Assembly: GCA_963849305.1 (NCBI GenBank)
Contig: CAWKGV010000003.1
Location: 372,001-436,000, forward strand
DNA length: 64,000 bases
Direction: 5' to 3'
Origin: CAWKGV01 sp963849305
Lineage (GTDB): Bacteria > Pseudomonadota > Alphaproteobacteria > Acetobacterales > Acetobacteraceae
How positions within the stretch are numbered: the stretch's first letter is position 1; the number at the start of each line of letters is the position of its first letter. Of the stretch, positions 61,826 through 64,000 are shown piece after piece. Position numbers and translations under genes: made by a program. The notes beneath the pieces were generated by a model that was not told the DNA's origin, did no database searches, and saw only the letters and a program-made list of their open reading frames with translations.

Positions 61826-62869
61826 ATGAGCACGAGCACCAGCGGCACGATCTCGCATTATCTGCCCGTTCGCGAGTTCTGGCTCAGCCAGCGCAATGAG
61901 CCGGTCATGGAGCCTGAGTTACCGATCGTCGATCCGCACCACCATCTCTGGGACCGCCCGACCTGGCGCTACATGCTGAGCGACCTGCTCGCCGACCTCA
62001 ATGCCGGACACAAGGTGGTCGCCACCGTGTTCGTGCAGTGCCGCGCCTTCCACCGCGCGAGCGGGCCGGAGGAGATGAAGCCGGTCGGCGAGACCGAGTT
62101 CGTCAACGGCGTGGCGGCGATGAGCGCGTCCGGCGGCTACGGCCCCGCGCGGATCTGCGCGGGCATCGTGGGACACGCCGACCTCCGGCTCGGCGCGCGC
62201 GTCGAGAAGGTGCTGGAGGCGCATCTGCGCGCCGGGGGCGAGCGGTTCCGCGGCATCCGGCATATCACGGCCTGGGACGCCGATCCGGTGATGCTGAACC
62301 CGGGTTATCCAATGCCGTCGCGACTGATGGAGGATGCGGCTTTCCGCGAAGGCTTTACCAAGCTCGCGGCGATGGACCTGACATTCGACGCTTGGCTCTA
62401 TCACCCGCAAATCCCCGAGCTGACCTCGCTTGCCCGCGCCGTCCCGGAGGCGCGGATCGTGCTGGACCATGTCGGCGGGCCGCTTGGTATCGGTGGCTAT
62501 GCCGGCAAGCGCGAGGAGGTGTTCGCGACCTGGCGTCCCGCCATCCGCGAACTTGCCTCCTGCCCGAACGTACATGTGAAGCTGGGCGGGCTTGGCATGC
62601 GCATCAATGGCTTCGGCTTCGACGAGCACCCCGAGCCGCCGTCCTCCGAACAGCTCGCGGCGGCCTGGAAGCCCTACGTCGAGACGTGCATCGAGGCATT
62701 CGGCGCCCGGCGCTGCATGTTCGAGAGCAACTTCCCGGTGGATAAGGGCTCCTACAGCTATCTGGTCGGCTGGAACGCCTTCAAGCGTCTCGCCTCGGAT
62801 GCATCGGTGGCGGACAAGGCCGACCTGTTCAGTGGCACGGCCACGCGCTTCTACCGCCTCGGCACATAG
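61826..62869 (+). CDS. amidohydrolase family 2 protein
   Basis: A 347-residue TIM-barrel hydrolase or decarboxylase. The metal motif is IVDPHHHLWDRP, RFRGIRHITAWDADP and VLDHVGGPLGIGGYAG follow, and RCMFESNFPVDKGSYSY closes the barrel. This is the lactonase-like amidohydrolase_2 type (L-rhamnono-/fuconolactonase relatives). A GGAGG ribosome site precedes the ATG. It probably shares a transcript with the SDR 9 bases downstream, suggesting a sugar-acid or lactone pathway, an inference from family and position. Confidence 0.88.
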   Translation: MSTSTSGTISHYLPVREFWLSQRNEPVMEPELPIVDPHHHLWDRPTWRYMLSDLLADLNAGHKVVATVFVQCRAFHRASGPEEMKPVGETEFVNGVAAMSASGGYGPARICAGIVGHADLRLGARVEKVLEAHLRAGGERFRGIRHITAWDADPVMLNPGYPMPSRLMEDAAFREGFTKLAAMDLTFDAWLYHPQIPELTSLARAVPEARIVLDHVGGPLGIGGYAGKREEVFATWRPAIRELASCPNVHVKLGGLGMRINGFGFDEHPEPPSSEQLAAAWKPYVETCIEAFGARRCMFESNFPVDKGSYSYLVGWNAFKRLASDASVADKADLFSGTATRFYRLGT

Positions 62870-62878
62870 GGAGCCGAC

Positions 62879-63652
62879 ATGAGCTATCAGCCCTTCGACC
62901 TCTCCGGCCGCGTCGCCCTCATTACCGGCGGCAACAGCGGGATCGGCCTCGGCATGGCGCGGGCGCTAGCTGAGGCAGGGGCCGACATCGCCATCTGGGG
63001 CACGAACGAGGAGAAGAACCAAGCGGCGCGCGCCGAGATCGAGCGGACCGGCCGGCGAGCCGTGGTGCTGCGCTGCGACGTGGGTGAGGAGCAGGCGGTG
63101 CAGGCGGCTTTCGCCGAGACGGTGGCGGCGCTCGGGCGGGTGGACGGCTGCTTCGCCAACGCGGGCGTCAGCGGCCGGGGTGTGCCGTCGTTTCTGGAGA
63201 TGAGTGCCGCGGAATGGAACCGCGTGCTGCGGGTGAACCTGAACGGCGCGTTTTACACCTTCCGCGCGGCCGCGCGGCACATGGTGGAGCGTGGCGGCGG
63301 CGGGGTGCTGGTGGGCACCGCCTCGCTGGCCGCGATCGAGGCGGCGCCACGCAGCGAGCATTACGCCGCGACCAAGGGCGGCATGATCTCGATGACCCGC
63401 GCGCTCGCGGTCGAGTTCGCGCGTCACCGCATCCGCGCCCACGCCATCCTGCCCGGCTGGATCGAGACCGACATGACGGCGAACGCCATCGGCAACCCGA
63501 AATTCCACGACAACGTCATGCCGCGCATCCCGATGCGCCGCTGGGGCACCGGCAGCGATTTCGGCGGCATCGCGGTCTATGTCATGAGCGCCGCCGCCGC
63601 CTATCACACGGGCGATACGTTCGTCATCGACGGCGGGTATTCGCTGTTCTGA
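62879..63652 (+). CDS. SDR family oxidoreductase
   Basis: Classical SDR of 257 residues. LITGGNSGIGLGMARAL is the cofactor loop, FANAGVSGRGVPSF the NNAG equivalent, GTASLAAIEA carries the catalytic Ser and HYAATKGGMISMTRAL the Tyr/Lys pair; PGWIETDMT and DTFVIDGGYSLF finish the fold. The CDV segment suggests NADP or NAD use without certainty. Its pairing with a lactonase-like amidohydrolase fits sugar or lactone oxidation. Confidence 0.93.
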   Translation: MSYQPFDLSGRVALITGGNSGIGLGMARALAEAGADIAIWGTNEEKNQAARAEIERTGRRAVVLRCDVGEEQAVQAAFAETVAALGRVDGCFANAGVSGRGVPSFLEMSAAEWNRVLRVNLNGAFYTFRAAARHMVERGGGGVLVGTASLAAIEAAPRSEHYAATKGGMISMTRALAVEFARHRIRAHAILPGWIETDMTANAIGNPKFHDNVMPRIPMRRWGTGSDFGGIAVYVMSAAAAYHTGDTFVIDGGYSLF

Positions 63653-63744
63653 CCAGTCGAGGGGCGCGACAGGACAACTCGTCCGAAAGGTGTGACACGG
63701 GCAACAAGCAAACATGATGCTCTAATCATAGTGTCGCACCGCAC

Positions 63745-64000
63745 TCACCCCATCGCCGCCGCGAGCAAGAGGCCGAGCCCTAGGTCAAGCGCGACCATGC
63801 AAGCTGCCGGCAGGGCCGCGACATCGAGCGTCAGCCGCGCGGCGAACCATTCGAGCCAGAGCGCCCAGCCGAGCGCGATCAGTTCCGCCGCCTGACCAAC
63901 CGAGTCCGGTGCGTTAAGCAGCACCGGCACTGCCGCCGCGACTAACAGCACGTACTGCACGGCGTTGCACCAATTCCACGCCGCGATGAACCGAGGCCAG
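63745..64000 (-). CDS. membrane protein, 5' part beyond window edge
   Basis: Open frame running off the right edge. The visible C-terminal 84 residues form at least three hydrophobic helices (FIAAWNWCNAVQYVLLVAAA; ELIALGWALWLEWFAARLTL; MVALDLGLGLLLAAAMG). The real start is outside the window. No family is assigned with confidence; the pattern resembles small Yip1-like or uncharacterised membrane proteins. Confidence 0.6.
   Translation of the reverse strand, partial: WPRFIAAWNWCNAVQYVLLVAAAVPVLLNAPDSVGQAAELIALGWALWLEWFAARLTLDVAALPAACMVALDLGLGLLLAAAMG

Overview
This is a very GC-rich stretch of an alphaproteobacterial chromosome. Gene content and order (ppiD-trpE, tpiA-secG-pyrG-kdsA, ihfA-merR, an AspRS in an alphaproteobacterial context, EipB/DUF1849, OxyR with a Dps-like ferritin) suggest Rhodospirillales, most likely Acetobacteraceae. 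That placement is inferred from gene content, not from a tree. I see no transposase, integrase, phage gene or CRISPR array.

Layout. 1-7270 is a housekeeping block: trpE (partial) and ppiD leftward, then tpiA, secG, pyrG, a small CBU_0592-type membrane protein and kdsA rightward, with start/stop overlaps in the last three. 7368-13136 holds two envelope proteins, a glycine-rich exported protein with a 93-bp tandem repeat, two SDRs, a GST and a thioesterase. 13136-19933 is an amide and D-amino-acid block: an amidase facing a leftward hyuA-hyuB-D-aminoacylase operon. 20073-24534 has two small secreted proteins, a ClC transporter, tRNA-Cys and tRNA-Ser, an LpxR-like lipid A deacylase and a cupin. 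25268-31161 is signalling and stress: a response regulator divergent from a HisKA_2 kinase, an acyl-CoA synthetase, a pterin dehydratase, and oxyR divergent from a Dps-like ferritin and a cytochrome b5-like protein. 31358-36469 has a small duplicated-motif secreted protein, RNase D, AspRS, a GNAT and EipB.

36498-46386 is a leftward catabolic and envelope region: two FAD monooxygenases, a tandem pair of GT-C-like membrane proteins of which one is internally deleted, a phosphotransferase, gentisate dioxygenase, a CaiB transferase and a CitE-type lyase. 46562-50259 carries a decayed GxxExxY gene, tRNA-Pro, merR-ihfA, DUF1499 and an SbmA/YddA-type ABC exporter. 50528-56473 has a MarR regulator, then an overlapping run of maleylpyruvate isomerase, P450, solute-binding protein and glycosyltransferase, then upp and a VOC protein. 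57025-61755 is a candidate surface-glycan cassette (FemAB/BioF2-like acyltransferase, ATP-grasp ligase, phosphoesterase, Wzx-like flippase). The window ends with an amidohydrolase, an SDR and a partial membrane protein.

Gentisate dioxygenase, maleylpyruvate isomerase and a salicylate-hydroxylase-like monooxygenase together suggest aromatic acid catabolism through gentisate. No fumarylpyruvate hydrolase was recognised.

The strongest anomaly is a series of single-base frame breaks. ppiD, lpxR, the response regulator, the Dps-like ferritin (twice), marR, upp and the phosphoesterase each regain a family-like reading frame if one base is removed; oxyR needs one base added. This could be insertion-biased sequence error or real decay, and sequence alone cannot decide.
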